Origin: Qipengyuania gaetbuli
GTDB lineage: Bacteria > Pseudomonadota > Alphaproteobacteria > Sphingomonadales > Sphingomonadaceae
Reading direction: 5' to 3'
Assembly: GCF_009827315.1 (NCBI RefSeq)
Contig: NZ_WTYF01000004.1
Span: 310,001-374,000 of the forward strand
DNA length: 64,000 bases
The translations under genes were made by a program, and so were the position numbers. Under the pieces are notes generated by a model, which was not told the DNA's origin, made no database searches, and saw only the letters and a program-made list of their open reading frames with translations. Shown here piece by piece: positions 19,319-29,559 of this stretch; positions within the stretch are counted from its first letter, which is position 1, and every line of letters starts with the position of its first letter.

Positions 19319-20727
19319 CCGTCTCGACCAAGCATATCGCTCAAGGGCGCACGGACGCCGAGGACCGGCTTATCGAGGCCGATGGTCCACTCTATGCGCT
19401 GCAGAAGGCTTGCGGCGGCGGGAAGGGGACCACGCTCGCCATACCCGAACTGCTGATGCTGGTCGGGAAAGCGCGCAGCTTTGGCCTTCGCCTTGCCCGC
19501 CAGTTCGAAGCGGTCGACGAGGAGTCCCACATTACGGCTTGGGTGGAAATCCGCCCGGTCGGCGGAGGCAAGGACGGCTGCGAAATTATCGTCGAGAGTT
19601 GGCAAACCGAGCCGCTACCTCCTGAAAATTCCATCGATTCCGATCGCCGCAAGGTCGAGATCAACCGGCATTTGGCGGAATGCACCGCACGTCTCGATCC
19701 GGCCCAACGCCTGCTTTCCCTCGAAACAGAGGCACCCGATCTCGCAGGTTTGCAGGCCAAGGTTGCCGGTGCGATCGGCAAGCCCTGGACGGACCTGGTT
19801 GAAATCGAGGGCAGTTCGCACGAACAGCCGATGCACTGGCGTCTGCTTGACGGTGCGCATTGCCGCGTGCCGGGATCCAAGCGGTTGTGGACGGCACACC
19901 TGGAGCCGCTCGGCCAGCCGACGCCCGGAAGCGCAGGGTTCGTGCTCCACCTGAGTGCGGAAACGCCGCTGGCGGACCTCCCTGCCGAAGCGGCGCCCGA
20001 CACGCCATCGCTCGGCCGCGATCTTACGCCGGTCCTGCGCCAGCCGATCAATCGCATTATCGCCAATGCAGAGACGATCCGTACCAAGCTCGCCGGGCCG
20101 ATTGCGGACGAATACAGCCAGTACGCCGCCGACATTGCCAGCGCCGGGCAGCATCTTCTCGCTCTGGTAGACGATTTGTCTGACCTCGAGATCGTGGAGT
20201 CGGAGGATTTCGTCACCGAACCCGACAGGATCGAGCTCGCCGATGTCGCGCGGCGAGCATGCGGCATCCTCGGTGTCAGGGCGCGGGAACGTGGAATTAC
20301 ACTCGTTCCGCCGGCCGAGGGTGAGAGCCAGCTGGCGATCGCGGAGTTTCGCAGGGTCCTGCAGATCATGCTCAACCTCGTCGGCAATGCCATCCGTTAT
20401 TCTCCGGAGGACAGCCAGGTCTGGATCAGGCTGGATCGTATCGGATCGCGCGCGATGATTACCGTGGCCGACCAGGGGCATGGGCTCGACGAGGACCAGC
20501 AGGTCCGCATTTTCGAGAAGTTCGAGCGGCTCGGGCGCAGCGGTGATGGCGGTTCCGGGCTCGGCCTCTATATTTCGCGGAGGATTGCACGGGCAATGGA
20601 CGGCGATCTCACCGTGGAGAGTGCGCCGGGTCTGGGTGCGCGATTCACGCTCTCCGTTCCGGCTGCGGAAGAGATGCGCAATGCGCCGCGCGAAGGCCGC
20701 CCGGCGGACGGCCCCGACTTCAAGTGA
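19315..20727 (+). CDS. Histidine-kinase-like protein lacking the H-box histidine
   Basis: 470 aa. The C-terminal ATP-binding domain is intact: N-box NLVGNAIRYSPED (about residue 356), G1 box DQGHGLDEDQQ (about residue 385), F box IFEKFERLG and G2 box GDGGSGLGLYISRRIA (about residue 413). The dimerisation region reads DLTPVLRQPINRIIANAE where the H-box should read xHELRTPLNxIxG, so the phospho-accepting His is Pro239. No transmembrane segment is seen; the N-terminal 200 residues are a possible sensory domain with no family I recognise. Precedent for kinase-fold proteins without the His exists (DivL of Caulobacter has Tyr). It is the last gene of the set, followed by a terminator that serves the opposing gltA. 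Confidence 0.8.
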   Translation: MTVSTKHIAQGRTDAEDRLIEADGPLYALQKACGGGKGTTLAIPELLMLVGKARSFGLRLARQFEAVDEESHITAWVEIRPVGGGKDGCEIIVESWQTEPLPPENSIDSDRRKVEINRHLAECTARLDPAQRLLSLETEAPDLAGLQAKVAGAIGKPWTDLVEIEGSSHEQPMHWRLLDGAHCRVPGSKRLWTAHLEPLGQPTPGSAGFVLHLSAETPLADLPAEAAPDTPSLGRDLTPVLRQPINRIIANAETIRTKLAGPIADEYSQYAADIASAGQHLLALVDDLSDLEIVESEDFVTEPDRIELADVARRACGILGVRARERGITLVPPAEGESQLAIAEFRRVLQIMLNLVGNAIRYSPEDSQVWIRLDRIGSRAMITVADQGHGLDEDQQVRIFEKFERLGRSGDGGSGLGLYISRRIARAMDGDLTVESAPGLGARFTLSVPAAEEMRNAPREGRPADGPDFK

Positions 20728-20731
20728 AATG

Positions 20732-20754
20732 AAAAGGGGCGCCGAAGCGCCCCT
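20732..20754 (-). terminator. Rho-independent terminator of gltA
   Basis: A perfect 8-bp stem (20735-20742 with 20747-20754) closed by a four-base loop. On the minus strand it is followed by TTTT, so it terminates gltA transcripts. It sits in the 51-bp gap between two convergent genes and may also stop plus-strand reading. Confidence 0.85.
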
Positions 20755-20778
20755 GATCGTATTTCGCGATGGTAGCGC

Positions 20779-22065
20779 TCAGCGCTTGTCCATCGGGATG
20801 TAGTCGCGCTCCGTCGGCCCGGTGTAGAGCTGGCGCGGGCGGCCGATGACCTGGCCGGGATCGGAGATCATCTCGTTCCACTGCGCCACCCAACCCACGG
20901 TGCGGGCAAGCGCAAAGAGTGCGGTGAACATGGTGGTCGGGAAGCCGATCGCAGAGAGGATGATGCCCGAGTAGAAGTCTACGTTGGGGAAGAGCTTCTT
21001 CTCGCGGAAGTAATCGTCATTGAGAGCGATTTCTTCCAGCTGGAGGGCAGTCTCGAAAACCGGGTCCTTGACGTTGAGCGCCTCGAACACCTCACGCACG
21101 GTCTTCTGCATGACCGTCGCGCGCGGGTCGTAGTTCTTGTAGACGCGGTGCCCGAAGCCCATCAGGCGGAACGGATCGTTCTTGTCCTTCGCACGCTCGA
21201 TATAGTGCTTGATGCGATCGGGCGTGCCGATTTCCTGCAGCATGTTGAGTGCGGCTTCATTGGCGCCGCCATGTGCAGGGCCCCAGAGACAGGCGATACC
21301 GGCCGCGATGCAGGCGAACGGATTGGCACCCGACGAACCGGCAAGGCGCACGGTCGAGGTCGAGGCGTTCTGTTCGTGGTCGGCGTGCAGGATGAAGATC
21401 CGGTCCATGGCGCGTTCGACGGCCGGATGGATCTCGTATTCTTCGGCCGGAACACCGAAGGTCATGCGCAGGAAGTTGCCGGTGTAGCTCAGCGAGTTCT
21501 TCGGCTGCAGGAAGGGCTGGCCGATCGAGTACTTGTACGCCATCGCCGCGATGGTCGGCATCTTTGCGATCAGGCGGTGCGAGCTGATCTTGCGGTGCTC
21601 GGGATCGGAAATGTCGGTGCTGTCGTGATAGAAAGCCGACAGGGCACCGACGACGCCGCACATGATCGCCATGGGGTGCGCATCGCGGCGGAAACCCTGG
21701 TAGAATTGACGCAACTGGTCATGGACCATGGTGTGGCGCGTGATCGTGTAGTCGAAGTCGGCGAGTTCTTCCTGGTTCGGCAGTTCGCCGTTCAGGAGCA
21801 GGTAGGCCACTTCCATGAAGCTGGAATGCTCGGCCAGCTGGCCGATCGGATAGCCACGGTGAAGGAGAACGCCTTCCTCGCCGTCGATATAGGTGAGGGC
21901 GCTTTCGCAGCTGGCCGTCGACTTGTAACCCGGATCGTAAGTGAACTTGCCGGTCGTTCCGTAAAGCTTGCGGATGTCGATGACGTCCGGCCCGACGCTT
22001 CCCTCAAGCACGGGGAAGGTCTGGCTCTGTCCGCCCAAATCGAGTGTTGCCTGTTTGTCGGCCAC
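20779..22065 (-). CDS. gltA: Citrate synthase, type II
   Basis: Condenses acetyl-CoA and oxaloacetate to citrate at TCA cycle entry, 428 aa. Active-site histidines are in [15 protein letters not shown] and [15 protein letters not shown]; the catalytic aspartate is in NVDFYSG. The GTG start at 22065 ([12 protein letters not shown]) is supported by GAGGAGA a few bases upstream and by the usual length. The upstream in-frame codons overlap the gltX end and were rejected. It lies 22 bases downstream of gltX on the same strand. Confidence 0.96.
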   Translation of the reverse strand: MADKQATLDLGGQSQTFPVLEGSVGPDVIDIRKLYGTTGKFTYDPGYKSTASCESALTYIDGEEGVLLHRGYPIGQLAEHSSFMEVAYLLLNGELPNQEELADFDYTITRHTMVHDQLRQFYQGFRRDAHPMAIMCGVVGALSAFYHDSTDISDPEHRKISSHRLIAKMPTIAAMAYKYSIGQPFLQPKNSLSYTGNFLRMTFGVPAEEYEIHPAVERAMDRIFILHADHEQNASTSTVRLAGSSGANPFACIAAGIACLWGPAHGGANEAALNMLQEIGTPDRIKHYIERAKDKNDPFRLMGFGHRVYKNYDPRATVMQKTVREVFEALNVKDPVFETALQLEEIALNDDYFREKKLFPNVDFYSGIILSAIGFPTTMFTALFALARTVGWVAQWNEMISDPGQVIGRPRQLYTGPTERDYIPMDKR

Positions 22066-22087
22066 GCGTGTCTCCTCAGTCAGTCTT

Positions 22088-23533
22088 TTACCTGGGACCT
22101 GCCGGGGAGGCCTGCGCGTCGATCCGCGCGAGAGACTCCTCCTTGCCCAACAGGACCAGAACATCGAAAATTCCGGGTGACGTGGTTGTCCCCGTCAGTG
22201 CCGCACGCATGGGCTGCGCGAGCTTGCCAAGACCCAGTTCGAGCTCCTCGGCATACGATTTCGTAGTGGCTTCGAGAGCCTCGATTGTCCAGTTATTTTC
22301 CGCCTTTAGACGCTCCGTAAGGCCGCCAAGCCTCTCGCGCGATTCATCGTCGAGCAGGGCAGCGGCCTTTTCGGTCATTTCAAGCGGCCTCTTGGCGAAG
22401 AGAAACGCTGCACCTTCAGCGAGTTCATGCGTGGTCTTCGCACGCGGTTTCAGGACCGGCATTGCCTGTGTCAGCAGGGCGACATCAGCCTTATTTCCTA
22501 TGGCCTCGGCGACCAGCGCCGCCAGCCGCGCATCATCGGCTTCGCGGATGTAATGCGCATTGAGATTGAGCAGTTTCTTGATGTCGAAGCGGGATGCGCT
22601 CTTGCCGACGCCATCAAGATCGAACAGCTCGACAGCCTCGTCGCGGGTGATCTCCTCGCGGTCGCCGTGGCCCCAGCCAAGGCGCAGCAGGTAGTTGAAC
22701 AGCGCTTCCGGCAGGACGCCTTCCTCGTCGCGATAGGCCTCGACGCCGATGGCACCGTGGCGCTTGGACATTTTCGCCCCGTCCGAGCCGTGGATCAGCG
22801 GTACGTGCGCGTAGACGGGATCCGGCCAGCCGCCTTCGATGGCGTTCATCGCGCGGATGATCGGCAGCTGGCGGAACGCGTTGTTCAGGTGGTCATCGCC
22901 GCGGATGATATGCGTCACGCCCATGTCGTGATCGTCGACGACGACCGCCAGCATATAGGTCGGAGTGCCGTCTGCGCGCAGCAGGATGTAGTCATCGATC
23001 TCGGCGTTCTGGACCGTGACCTTGCCCTGCACGGCGTCGTGGATCGTGGTCTCGCCCTCGGTGGGGACCTTGAGACGGATCACGAAGGGTGCGCCCGCGG
23101 GTGCTTCGGAGGCGTCGCGGTCGCGCCAGCGACGGTCGTAACGCATGGGCTGCTTGTTAGCGCGCTGCTGGGCGCGCATCTCTTCCAGTTCTTCGGGCGT
23201 GGCGTAACACTTGTAGGCGTGGCCCGCTTCGAGAAGCTGCATGGCGACTTCCGCATGTCGCGTCGCGCGGTCGGACTGGAACAGCGGCGGCTCGTCGAAG
23301 TCGAGACCGAGCCAGTCGAGCCCTTCGAGGATCTTGTCGATGGCTTCCTGCGTGCTGCGCTTGCGATCGGTGTCTTCGATACGGAGCAGAACCTTGCCGC
23401 CGTGGTGACGTGCGTAGAGCCAGTTGAAAAGCGCGGTACGGGCGCCGCCGATATGAAGAAAGCCGGTGGGCGAGGGGGCGAAACGGGTCACCACCTGCTG
23501 GGTGCTGGCGGTCGTTTCGGTTTCGCTTGCCAT
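22088..23533 (-). CDS. gltX: Glutamyl-tRNA synthetase
   Basis: Class I aminoacyl-tRNA synthetase charging tRNA-Glu, 481 aa. The ATG at 23533 ([10 protein letters not shown]) is preceded by AGGAAAGAAGAG. The ATP-binding HIGH motif appears as [12 protein letters not shown] near residue 22 and the KMSKR motif as AKMSKRHGA near residue 248. The open frame extends 212 codons further upstream, but this is antisense to comEC. gltX and gltA appear to form a two-gene unit. Confidence 0.96.
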   Translation of the reverse strand: MASETETTASTQQVVTRFAPSPTGFLHIGGARTALFNWLYARHHGGKVLLRIEDTDRKRSTQEAIDKILEGLDWLGLDFDEPPLFQSDRATRHAEVAMQLLEAGHAYKCYATPEELEEMRAQQRANKQPMRYDRRWRDRDASEAPAGAPFVIRLKVPTEGETTIHDAVQGKVTVQNAEIDDYILLRADGTPTYMLAVVVDDHDMGVTHIIRGDDHLNNAFRQLPIIRAMNAIEGGWPDPVYAHVPLIHGSDGAKMSKRHGAIGVEAYRDEEGVLPEALFNYLLRLGWGHGDREEITRDEAVELFDLDGVGKSASRFDIKKLLNLNAHYIREADDARLAALVAEAIGNKADVALLTQAMPVLKPRAKTTHELAEGAAFLFAKRPLEMTEKAAALLDDESRERLGGLTERLKAENNWTIEALEATTKSYAEELELGLGKLAQPMRAALTGTTTSPGIFDVLVLLGKEESLARIDAQASPAGPR

Positions 23534-23561
23534 TAGCTCTTCTTTCCTTTCAAACACTTGC

Positions 23562-23783
23562 ATGGCGATGCAGGGGACGCCTTTGGTGCCGTTCGGCGAA
23601 CCCGGGGGTGGCGCCGATGTTGCAGTGCAGCGCCCTTGGCGCATACGCTCTCTCTTGTCCAGAACGGCCGACGAGGTGGAGCGGTTTCTGGCCAGTCCCA
23701 AACAGGACCAGATGCCTTGGCTAACGGTGGCATTTGCCAGCGGAATTGGCGGGTGGTTCGCACTTCCCGCGATGTCGTCCTGA
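23562..23783 (+). pseudogene. comEC: N-terminal fragment of comEC, cut by an in-frame TGA
   Basis: ATG at 23562 opens a 73-codon frame ending at TGA 23781-23783. The fragment ends [25 protein letters not shown], which matches the N-terminal membrane segment expected of ComEC. The next codons in the same frame ([12 protein letters not shown]...) continue directly into the main comEC frame. The stop is therefore a point nonsense change (for example TGG to TGA) or a sequencing error, not a frameshift. The fragment starts 28 bases from the divergent gltX start. Confidence 0.7.
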
Positions 23784-23810
23784 CTGGTCACCCTTGGCTT
23801 TGCCGGCGCT

Positions 23811-25772
23811 TTGGCAGGGTTGGGATGGGCCTGCCTGAGAATGACCGGCCGTCCGGCAGTTTCTACCGCTCTTGTTGCCGTCTCCGTCGCATTCACCCTG
23901 GGAATAAGTGTTATCTGGGCCCGGTCGGAAGTGGTCGGCACCGAGCCGATTGCAGCACCTGTCTTTGCCAAGCTGGACGGAACGATCCTCGAGCGTGAGG
24001 AGCAGCCGGCAGAGGACCGGGTGAGGCTGGTAATCGCCACAAGGGAACAGGGCACCGGCCGCGCTATCAAGGTCCGGATCAAAGTGCCCGCCATGTCGGA
24101 TGATAACGCGCTGAAAGAAGGTGCGAGGATACGGCTCGGCGCTCGCCTGATGCCGCCATCACCACCCATCCTGCCCGGCGCCTATGACTTCGCCCGGGCA
24201 GCGTGGTTCAGGGGTTACGCTGCGACCGGTTCGCTGGCTGGAGACATCGAGGTCCTAGCGGAGGCCCCGAGTAATGAGGGAGGATCTCTTGCCAGTGCGC
24301 AAAGGCGTTTGTCGGCGCATGTCCGCAGCCGCGTTGACGGTTCGGCAGGTTCCATCGCAGCGGCCTTCGCCAGCGGTGACAGGGGCGGAATCCCCCTGTC
24401 CGACGAGGAAGCGATGCGCGATGCGGGTCTGACACACCTCCTGTCCATTAGCGGGCTGCATGTGAGCGCCGTGATTGCAGCGGCCTATTTCCTTGCGCTG
24501 AAGCTACTCGCCTTGTGGCCATGGCTCGCCTTGCGTGTGCGCTTGCCGCTGTGCGCCGCCACGGTCGGGGCGGGGGCAGGCATAGCCTATACGCTGCTTA
24601 CGGGAGCCGAAGTGCCCACGGTCAGGAGTTGTATCGGCGCAGTGCTGGTTCTCGGGGCACTGGCACTGGGGAGGGAGCCCCTGTCGATGCGAATGGTCGC
24701 GGTTGCGGCTTTCTGCGTCCTGCTGTTCTGGCCCGAAGCGGTAATCGGCCCGAGCTTCCAGATGAGCTTTGCTGCGGTGCTTGCGATCATTGCCCTGCAC
24801 AACTCCGGGCCCGTGCAGCAGTTTCTCCGCCCGAGGGAAGAAGCGCTTGCGGCGAAATACGTACGCCGGGTGGCAATGCTGTTCATCACCGGTGTCGTCA
24901 TCGAAATAGCCCTTACGCCCATCGTGCTGTTCCATTTTCACCGGGCAGGGCTCTCCGGTGCCTTTGCGAATGTCGTCGGCATCCCGCTGGTCACTTTCCT
25001 GTCGATGCCGCTCATTGCCCTGGCGCTGCTTCTCGATCTGGCGGGACTGGGCGGTCCGGTATGGTGGCTGGCGGGCAAGTCGCTCGATCTCTTGTTGTGG
25101 ATCGCCCATTTCACCTCTGCCCAGCCCGGAGCGGTGAAGCTGGTTCCGCAGATGGGAATGGGGACGATTGCACTCTTCGTCGGCGGTGCGCTGTGGCGGG
25201 GAAGGGTGCGGCTGTGGGGTCTGTTGCCGGCCGCCGTGGGCGCGTTTGCGCTAGCGGCAACGCCTACAGCCGACATCCTCGTGACCCGCGATGGCGCGGA
25301 TTTCGGCGTCGTGGACGGAAGCGGGCAACTTCACGTGCTGCGCGGCTCGCCGCTATCCTATTCCCAAACCAACCTGATCGAGCTGTCCGGCAGCGATAAC
25401 CCTCCAGTTCCCTTGCAAATCTACCCGGACGCGAAGTGTAGCGCTGATTTCTGCAGCCTTGTCGTCGCCCGTGGGGAGCGTGAGTGGGCCCTGCTGGTGG
25501 CGCTCAACCGACAGCGCATCGATGAGCGCCAACTGGCCGCAGCATGCGAGCTGAGCGATATCGTGATCGCAGAACGGTGGTTACCCCGCAGCTGCCGGCC
25601 CCGATGGCTCAAGCTCGACGGTCGCTACCTGAGCGAGAATGGCGGTACGACGATCTACCTCGACGATAAGCGCGTAGCCGGCGTGGCTGATGGCCAGGGA
25701 AGCCATGGATGGCAGCGTTCAGGGATCGAGAGCCCCAAACAAGAAGGGCGCCAGCTTTCGCCGGCGCCCTGA
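23811..25772 (+). CDS. comEC: ComEC/Rec2 family DNA-uptake channel, lacking its first segment
   Basis: Inner-membrane channel thought to pass single-stranded DNA during transformation. This frame gives up to 653 aa from a TTG at 23811; the first ATG is 23841. The core competence domain is clear: [38 protein letters not shown], near residues 186-223, then a run of membrane helices ([30 protein letters not shown]). The C-terminal part lacks an evident complete metallo-beta-lactamase-type motif set. With the fragment at 23562-23783 the protein would be about 736 aa, a normal length. Whether the truncated form is made is unknown. It is convergent with lexA; the lexA terminator lies in its last codons. 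Confidence 0.8.
   Translation: MAGLGWACLRMTGRPAVSTALVAVSVAFTLGISVIWARSEVVGTEPIAAPVFAKLDGTILEREEQPAEDRVRLVIATREQGTGRAIKVRIKVPAMSDDNALKEGARIRLGARLMPPSPPILPGAYDFARAAWFRGYAATGSLAGDIEVLAEAPSNEGGSLASAQRRLSAHVRSRVDGSAGSIAAAFASGDRGGIPLSDEEAMRDAGLTHLLSISGLHVSAVIAAAYFLALKLLALWPWLALRVRLPLCAATVGAGAGIAYTLLTGAEVPTVRSCIGAVLVLGALALGREPLSMRMVAVAAFCVLLFWPEAVIGPSFQMSFAAVLAIIALHNSGPVQQFLRPREEALAAKYVRRVAMLFITGVVIEIALTPIVLFHFHRAGLSGAFANVVGIPLVTFLSMPLIALALLLDLAGLGGPVWWLAGKSLDLLLWIAHFTSAQPGAVKLVPQMGMGTIALFVGGALWRGRVRLWGLLPAAVGAFALAATPTADILVTRDGADFGVVDGSGQLHVLRGSPLSYSQTNLIELSGSDNPPVPLQIYPDAKCSADFCSLVVARGEREWALLVALNRQRIDERQLAAACELSDIVIAERWLPRSCRPRWLKLDGRYLSENGGTTIYLDDKRVAGVADGQGSHGWQRSGIESPKQEGRQLSPAP
25736..25770 (-). 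terminator. Rho-independent terminator of lexA
   Basis: An 8-bp GC-rich stem (25745-25752 with 25763-25770) with a 10-base loop, followed on the minus strand by a T-rich tail (TTCTTGTTT). It lies inside the last codons of the convergent comEC. Confidence 0.75.
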
Positions 25773-25791
25773 TTGCCCTGAACCTTACTTG

Positions 25792-26493
25792 TCAGTGGTA
25801 ACGACGCAGCAGTCCTGCGAGTTTTCCCTGAACCTGCACGCGGTTGGCTTCGTAGACCTGAGGTTCGTAAGCGCCGTTTGCCGGATCGAGCCGGACCATT
25901 GCGCCTTCGCGCCGCAGGTACTTGAGCGTCGCTTCCTCGTTATCGACGAGAGCGACGACGATTTCACCGTCGCGTGCCGTTTCCGTGCGGCGGACCAGGG
26001 CGAAGTCCCCGTCGAAGATACCGGCCTCGATCATCGAGTCACCCGACACTTCGAGCGCATAATGATCGCCCGGGCCGAGGAGGGCGGCGGGTACCGGCAT
26101 GCTCGACTGGCCTTCGATGGCTTCGATCGGAGCACCTGCGGCAATACGGCCGTGAAGCGGGATCTGGAGGACGTCGTTCGCCGGATCGGGCGCGACCGGT
26201 GCTGCCTTGTGCGCGGACACTACCGCGTCGTTCGCAGCAGCGACCGATACCTTCGCAGCGGCGGGTGCAGTGACTGCATCTTCCGGAAGCTTGATCACTT
26301 CGAGCGCCCTAGCACGGTTCGGCAAACGGCGGATGAAGCCGCGTTCCTCGAGCGCGGAGATCAGGCGGTGGACGCCCGACTTGCTCTTCAGATCGAGCGC
26401 TTCCTTCATCTCTTCGAAAGAAGGCGAAATGCCCGTTTCCCCGAGACGCTGCTGGATGAAGCGGATCAATTCATGCTGCTTTGCGGTCAGCAT
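25792..26493 (-). CDS. lexA: LexA repressor
   Basis: SOS-response repressor, 233 aa. The N-terminal winged helix covers residues 1-70 ([16 protein letters not shown], then [18 protein letters not shown]). A linker leads to the autocleavage site Ala119-Gly120 in GRIAAGAPI. The catalytic dyad is Ser153 ([10 protein letters not shown]) and Lys191 (ATLKYLRR). GAGGGAG precedes the ATG. An operator GAAC-N7-GAAC lies upstream at 26526-26540, so autoregulation is expected. Confidence 0.97.
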   Translation of the reverse strand: MLTAKQHELIRFIQQRLGETGISPSFEEMKEALDLKSKSGVHRLISALEERGFIRRLPNRARALEVIKLPEDAVTAPAAAKVSVAAANDAVVSAHKAAPVAPDPANDVLQIPLHGRIAAGAPIEAIEGQSSMPVPAALLGPGDHYALEVSGDSMIEAGIFDGDFALVRRTETARDGEIVVALVDNEEATLKYLRREGAMVRLDPANGAYEPQVYEANRVQVQGKLAGLLRRYH

Positions 26494-26525
26494 CGGTCAC
26501 TCCCTCGTTCCTGTTCACATCATGC

Positions 26526-26540
26526 GAACGAATGTGGAAC
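26526..26540. promoter_or_regulatory. LexA operator (SOS box, alphaproteobacterial type)
   Basis: GAAC-gaatgtg-GAAC is a perfect direct repeat with a 7-base spacer, the LexA site of alphaproteobacteria (GTTC-N7-GTTC on the other strand). It lies 33 bases upstream of the lexA start and implies negative autoregulation. Confidence 0.85.
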
Positions 26541-26617
26541 AATTAGGCAACCAATTTTCGCGAGTCAAGCAATTCTGCGGTTTTTCGCGCCGAAATGGAG
26601 GAACAGGCGTTCCCGTT

Positions 26618-27091
26618 TCAGTCCTCGGCTTTCCAGTCGCCGGACTTGCCCCCGGTCTTTTCGACCAGGCGCACACCGGAGATGACCATCGATCGGTCGA
26701 CTGCCTTTGCCATGTCGTAGAGCGTCAGCAAGGCAACGCTGGCGGCGGTGAGTGCTTCCATCTCCACGCCGGTCTTGCCACTCAGCCCTGCCTTGGCGGT
26801 TACCGCGACATGGTCATCGGCGAGATGGAAATCGACCGTGACCGTCTCCAGCCCGAGCGGGTGGCAGAGCGGGATGAGCTCGTCAGTGCGCTTGGCCGCC
26901 ATGATCCCGGCGATCCTTGCAGTCGCGAGTGCATCTCCCTTGCCGAGGCTTCCGTCCGCAATGGCGGCGAGCGCCTCTGGTTTCATCGTAATCCGGCCCT
27001 CTGCAGTGGCCGTGCGGCGCGTCATCGGCTTCGCGGAGACGTCGACCATGCGGGCGGCACCCTTCTCGTCGAGATGCGTCAGCCTGGTCAC
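26618..27091 (-). CDS. moaC: Cyclic pyranopterin monophosphate synthase
   Basis: Molybdenum cofactor synthesis, converting the MoaA product to cyclic pyranopterin monophosphate, 157 aa. Family motifs are [20 protein letters not shown] near residue 15, [18 protein letters not shown] near residue 67 and the catalytic region [23 protein letters not shown] near residue 105. The start overlaps the trpC stop by 4 bases. No moeA follows before lexA. Confidence 0.96.
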   Translation of the reverse strand: MTRLTHLDEKGAARMVDVSAKPMTRRTATAEGRITMKPEALAAIADGSLGKGDALATARIAGIMAAKRTDELIPLCHPLGLETVTVDFHLADDHVAVTAKAGLSGKTGVEMEALTAASVALLTLYDMAKAVDRSMVISGVRLVEKTGGKSGDWKAED

Positions 27092-27891
27092 GCTGCCTCT
27101 GCGCCGGTTCCGACCAGCAGGGCCTTCGTAGCCGTCTCGACATCCGCTTGCCGCATCAGGCTTTCGCCCACTAGGAAGCTGCGCACTCCCGAACGGGACA
27201 GGCGGAGACAGTCGTCGTGCGTGAAAATGCCGCTTTCCCCGACGATCAGCGACCCATCCTTTGCCAGCGGCGCAAGTCGCTCGGTGGTGGCGAGATCGGT
27301 CTCGAAGGTCTTGAGGTTACGGTTGTTTATCCCGACGAGTTCTGACTTTAGCGCCTTGGAGCGTTCCAGTTCCTCTTCGTCATGCACTTCAACCAGTACG
27401 TCCATGCCGCGCTCCAGCGCCGCGTCTTCGATTTCGTGCATCGTGCTGTCATCGAGAGCGGCGACGATGATGAGAATGGCGTCTGCGCCGATCGCGCGGG
27501 CTTCGGCCACCTGCCACGGATCGACCATGAAGTCCTTGCGCAGGACGGGAAGGTCGCAGGCACCTCTTGCAGCAATGAGGAATTCCTCGTGACCCTGGAA
27601 ATACGGCGCGTCGGTCAGGACCGAAAGGCAGCTCGCTCCGCCTGCCTGATAGGAGCGGGCATGGGCCGCAGGGTCGAAATCGGCCCTGATCAGTCCCTTG
27701 GACGGAGAGGCCTTCTTGATCTCGGCAATCAGCCCGAATCCGGTTTCCTCTGCCTTGCGCAAAGCGGCGTGAAAACCTCGCGGTGCGCTCTGCTCCGCTG
27801 CCATCGCATCCAGCGCATCGAGCGAATGCACCCGCTTGCGCTGGGCTACTTCCTCGCGCTTGGTCGCGCAGATTTCCTCGAGTTTGTTCAT
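27088..27891 (-). CDS. trpC: Indole-3-glycerol phosphate synthase
   Basis: Closes the indole ring in tryptophan synthesis (CdRP to indole-3-glycerol phosphate), 267 aa, TIM barrel. Visible motifs are the N-terminal [30 protein letters not shown] near residue 55 with the catalytic lysine, [12 protein letters not shown] near residue 116 and [16 protein letters not shown] near residue 187. It is not fused to TrpF. Five bases separate it from trpD. Confidence 0.97.
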   Translation of the reverse strand: MNKLEEICATKREEVAQRKRVHSLDALDAMAAEQSAPRGFHAALRKAEETGFGLIAEIKKASPSKGLIRADFDPAAHARSYQAGGASCLSVLTDAPYFQGHEEFLIAARGACDLPVLRKDFMVDPWQVAEARAIGADAILIIVAALDDSTMHEIEDAALERGMDVLVEVHDEEELERSKALKSELVGINNRNLKTFETDLATTERLAPLAKDGSLIVGESGIFTHDDCLRLSRSGVRSFLVGESLMRQADVETATKALLVGTGAEAA

Positions 27892-27896
27892 GCCTC

Positions 27897-28889
27897 TTAC
27901 TTCGCCATCCCGATCCAGTCATGGAGCAGCTGGCGCGCCTTTCCGCTGTCGATGGCTTCAGCCCCCAGTTCGGCAGCTTCTGTCCAGTGGTCGCTCTTCC
28001 CGGCCACCAGGAATGTAGCTGCAGCATTGAAGAGCACCGCATCGCGGTAGGGCCCCGGTGCGCCGAGCAGCAGGGCCTCCAGCGCCTTGGCGTTGTGTGC
28101 CGGATCGCCGCCGCGGATCGCCTCCACCGGCGCATAAGGCAGGTTCGCCTGGACCGCGGTCACGCGCCGCATCTCGAAATCATTGCCGCGTACGTCTGCC
28201 AGCTCGTTGCCGCCGGCAAGGGACAGTTCGTCGAGGCCCTCGTCGCCCGAGGCGATGAACGTACGTTCGGTACCGAGCATGGCTTTCGCCTTGGCATAGA
28301 TCGGTACATAGGCCGGCCGCGCGATGCCGATCAGTTGGCGGGTGACGCCAGCCGGATTGGAAAGCGGGCCCATGAGATTGAAGATGGTGCGAACGCCGAG
28401 GCGCTGGCGGATGGGTTGGATGCGACCCATTGCGGGGTGGTGGTTCTTCGCGAACAGGAAGCAAATCCCGAGTTCATTCAGGGTTTTCTCCGCGGTTTTT
28501 CCCGCAGCTTCCATGTCCAGCCCGAGCGCTTCGAGCGTATCGGCCGCACCGGATTTGGAGCTTGCGGCGCGGTTGCCATGCTTGGCGACAGGCACCCCGC
28601 TTGCCGCAACGACCAGGCTGACCGCGGTCGAGACGTTGAGCGTGTGATGCCCGTCCCCGCCGGTGCCGCAGCAATCGACCGTGCCTTCGGGCGCATCGAT
28701 CGGGATCAGGCGGGCACGAAGAGCTCGGGCAGCTCCGGCGATTTCCTCGGACGTTTCGCTGCGCGCCGACATGTCGACGAGGAAACGGGCGATTTCATCC
28801 TCGCCGGTCTCCCCGTCGAGGATCCAGCCGAAGATCTCTTCTGCCTGATCTGCATCCAGATGGACGTCTGCGGTCGGCAATTGTTTCAT
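27897..28889 (-). CDS. trpD: Anthranilate phosphoribosyltransferase
   Basis: Transfers phosphoribosyl from PRPP to anthranilate, 330 aa. The PRPP-binding motif [16 protein letters not shown] lies near residues 78-93. [21 protein letters not shown] near residue 107 matches the anthranilate/Mg site, and [12 protein letters not shown] near residue 168 is also conserved. The start overlaps the trpG stop by 4 bases. Confidence 0.97.
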   Translation of the reverse strand: MKQLPTADVHLDADQAEEIFGWILDGETGEDEIARFLVDMSARSETSEEIAGAARALRARLIPIDAPEGTVDCCGTGGDGHHTLNVSTAVSLVVAASGVPVAKHGNRAASSKSGAADTLEALGLDMEAAGKTAEKTLNELGICFLFAKNHHPAMGRIQPIRQRLGVRTIFNLMGPLSNPAGVTRQLIGIARPAYVPIYAKAKAMLGTERTFIASGDEGLDELSLAGGNELADVRGNDFEMRRVTAVQANLPYAPVEAIRGGDPAHNAKALEALLLGAPGPYRDAVLFNAAATFLVAGKSDHWTEAAELGAEAIDSGKARQLLHDWIGMAK

Positions 28890-29500
28890 GCCGGCACCTT
28901 TGCGTCGATCCCGCAGATCGCGAGGAAATTGGCGAGCAGCGCGTGCCCGTGTTCGGTCGCGATACTTTCGGGGTGAAACTGGACCCCGTGGATCGGCAGT
29001 TCGTGATGGCGGAAACCCATCACGCTGCTGCCGTCGAGGCCCGGCGTCTCGCTCTCGGCGTTGACGACAAGGACGTTCGGAATCTCCTCTACCACCAGCG
29101 AGTGATAGCGCGTCGCGGTGAAGGGCGAGGGCAGGCCCTTGAACAGCCCGCTTCCGTCATGCGTCACCGCGCTGGTCTTGCCGTGCATGAGGCCGCCGCG
29201 CACGACCTTGCCGCCGAAATGTTGGCCGATGGATTGGTGCCCGAGGCAAACGCCGAGCAGCGGTTTGGCGCTTGCCGCACAGGCCTGCACGAGATCGAGG
29301 CTGATGCCAGCTTCCGACGGCGTGCATGGCCCGGGCGAAATAAGGTATCCGGCGGCATCGCGCTCCATGGCTTCGGCAGCGGAAATCGCGTCGTTGCGCA
29401 CCACTTCGACCTTCGCCCCCAGTTCCATCAGGTAATGGACGAGGTTGAAGGTGAAGCTGTCGTAATTGTCGACGACGAGGATGGTCCGATTGTCGGTCAT
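28886..29500 (-). CDS. trpG: Anthranilate synthase glutaminase component
   Basis: Class I glutamine amidotransferase, 204 aa, that supplies ammonia to TrpE. The catalytic Cys is in [18 protein letters not shown]; the His-Glu pair is in [13 protein letters not shown]. The N-terminal [16 protein letters not shown] is typical. I chose the ATG at 29500; a TTG four codons upstream is possible. It is separated from trpE by two unrelated genes. Confidence 0.95.
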   Translation of the reverse strand: MTDNRTILVVDNYDSFTFNLVHYLMELGAKVEVVRNDAISAAEAMERDAAGYLISPGPCTPSEAGISLDLVQACAASAKPLLGVCLGHQSIGQHFGGKVVRGGLMHGKTSAVTHDGSGLFKGLPSPFTATRYHSLVVEEIPNVLVVNAESETPGLDGSSVMGFRHHELPIHGVQFHPESIATEHGHALLANFLAICGIDAKVPA

Positions 29501-29559
29501 GTCAGGCGTCAATGGCGGGGCAGGGACTTCAGTTCAAGCAAGCAAAACAACTTGCCGCG

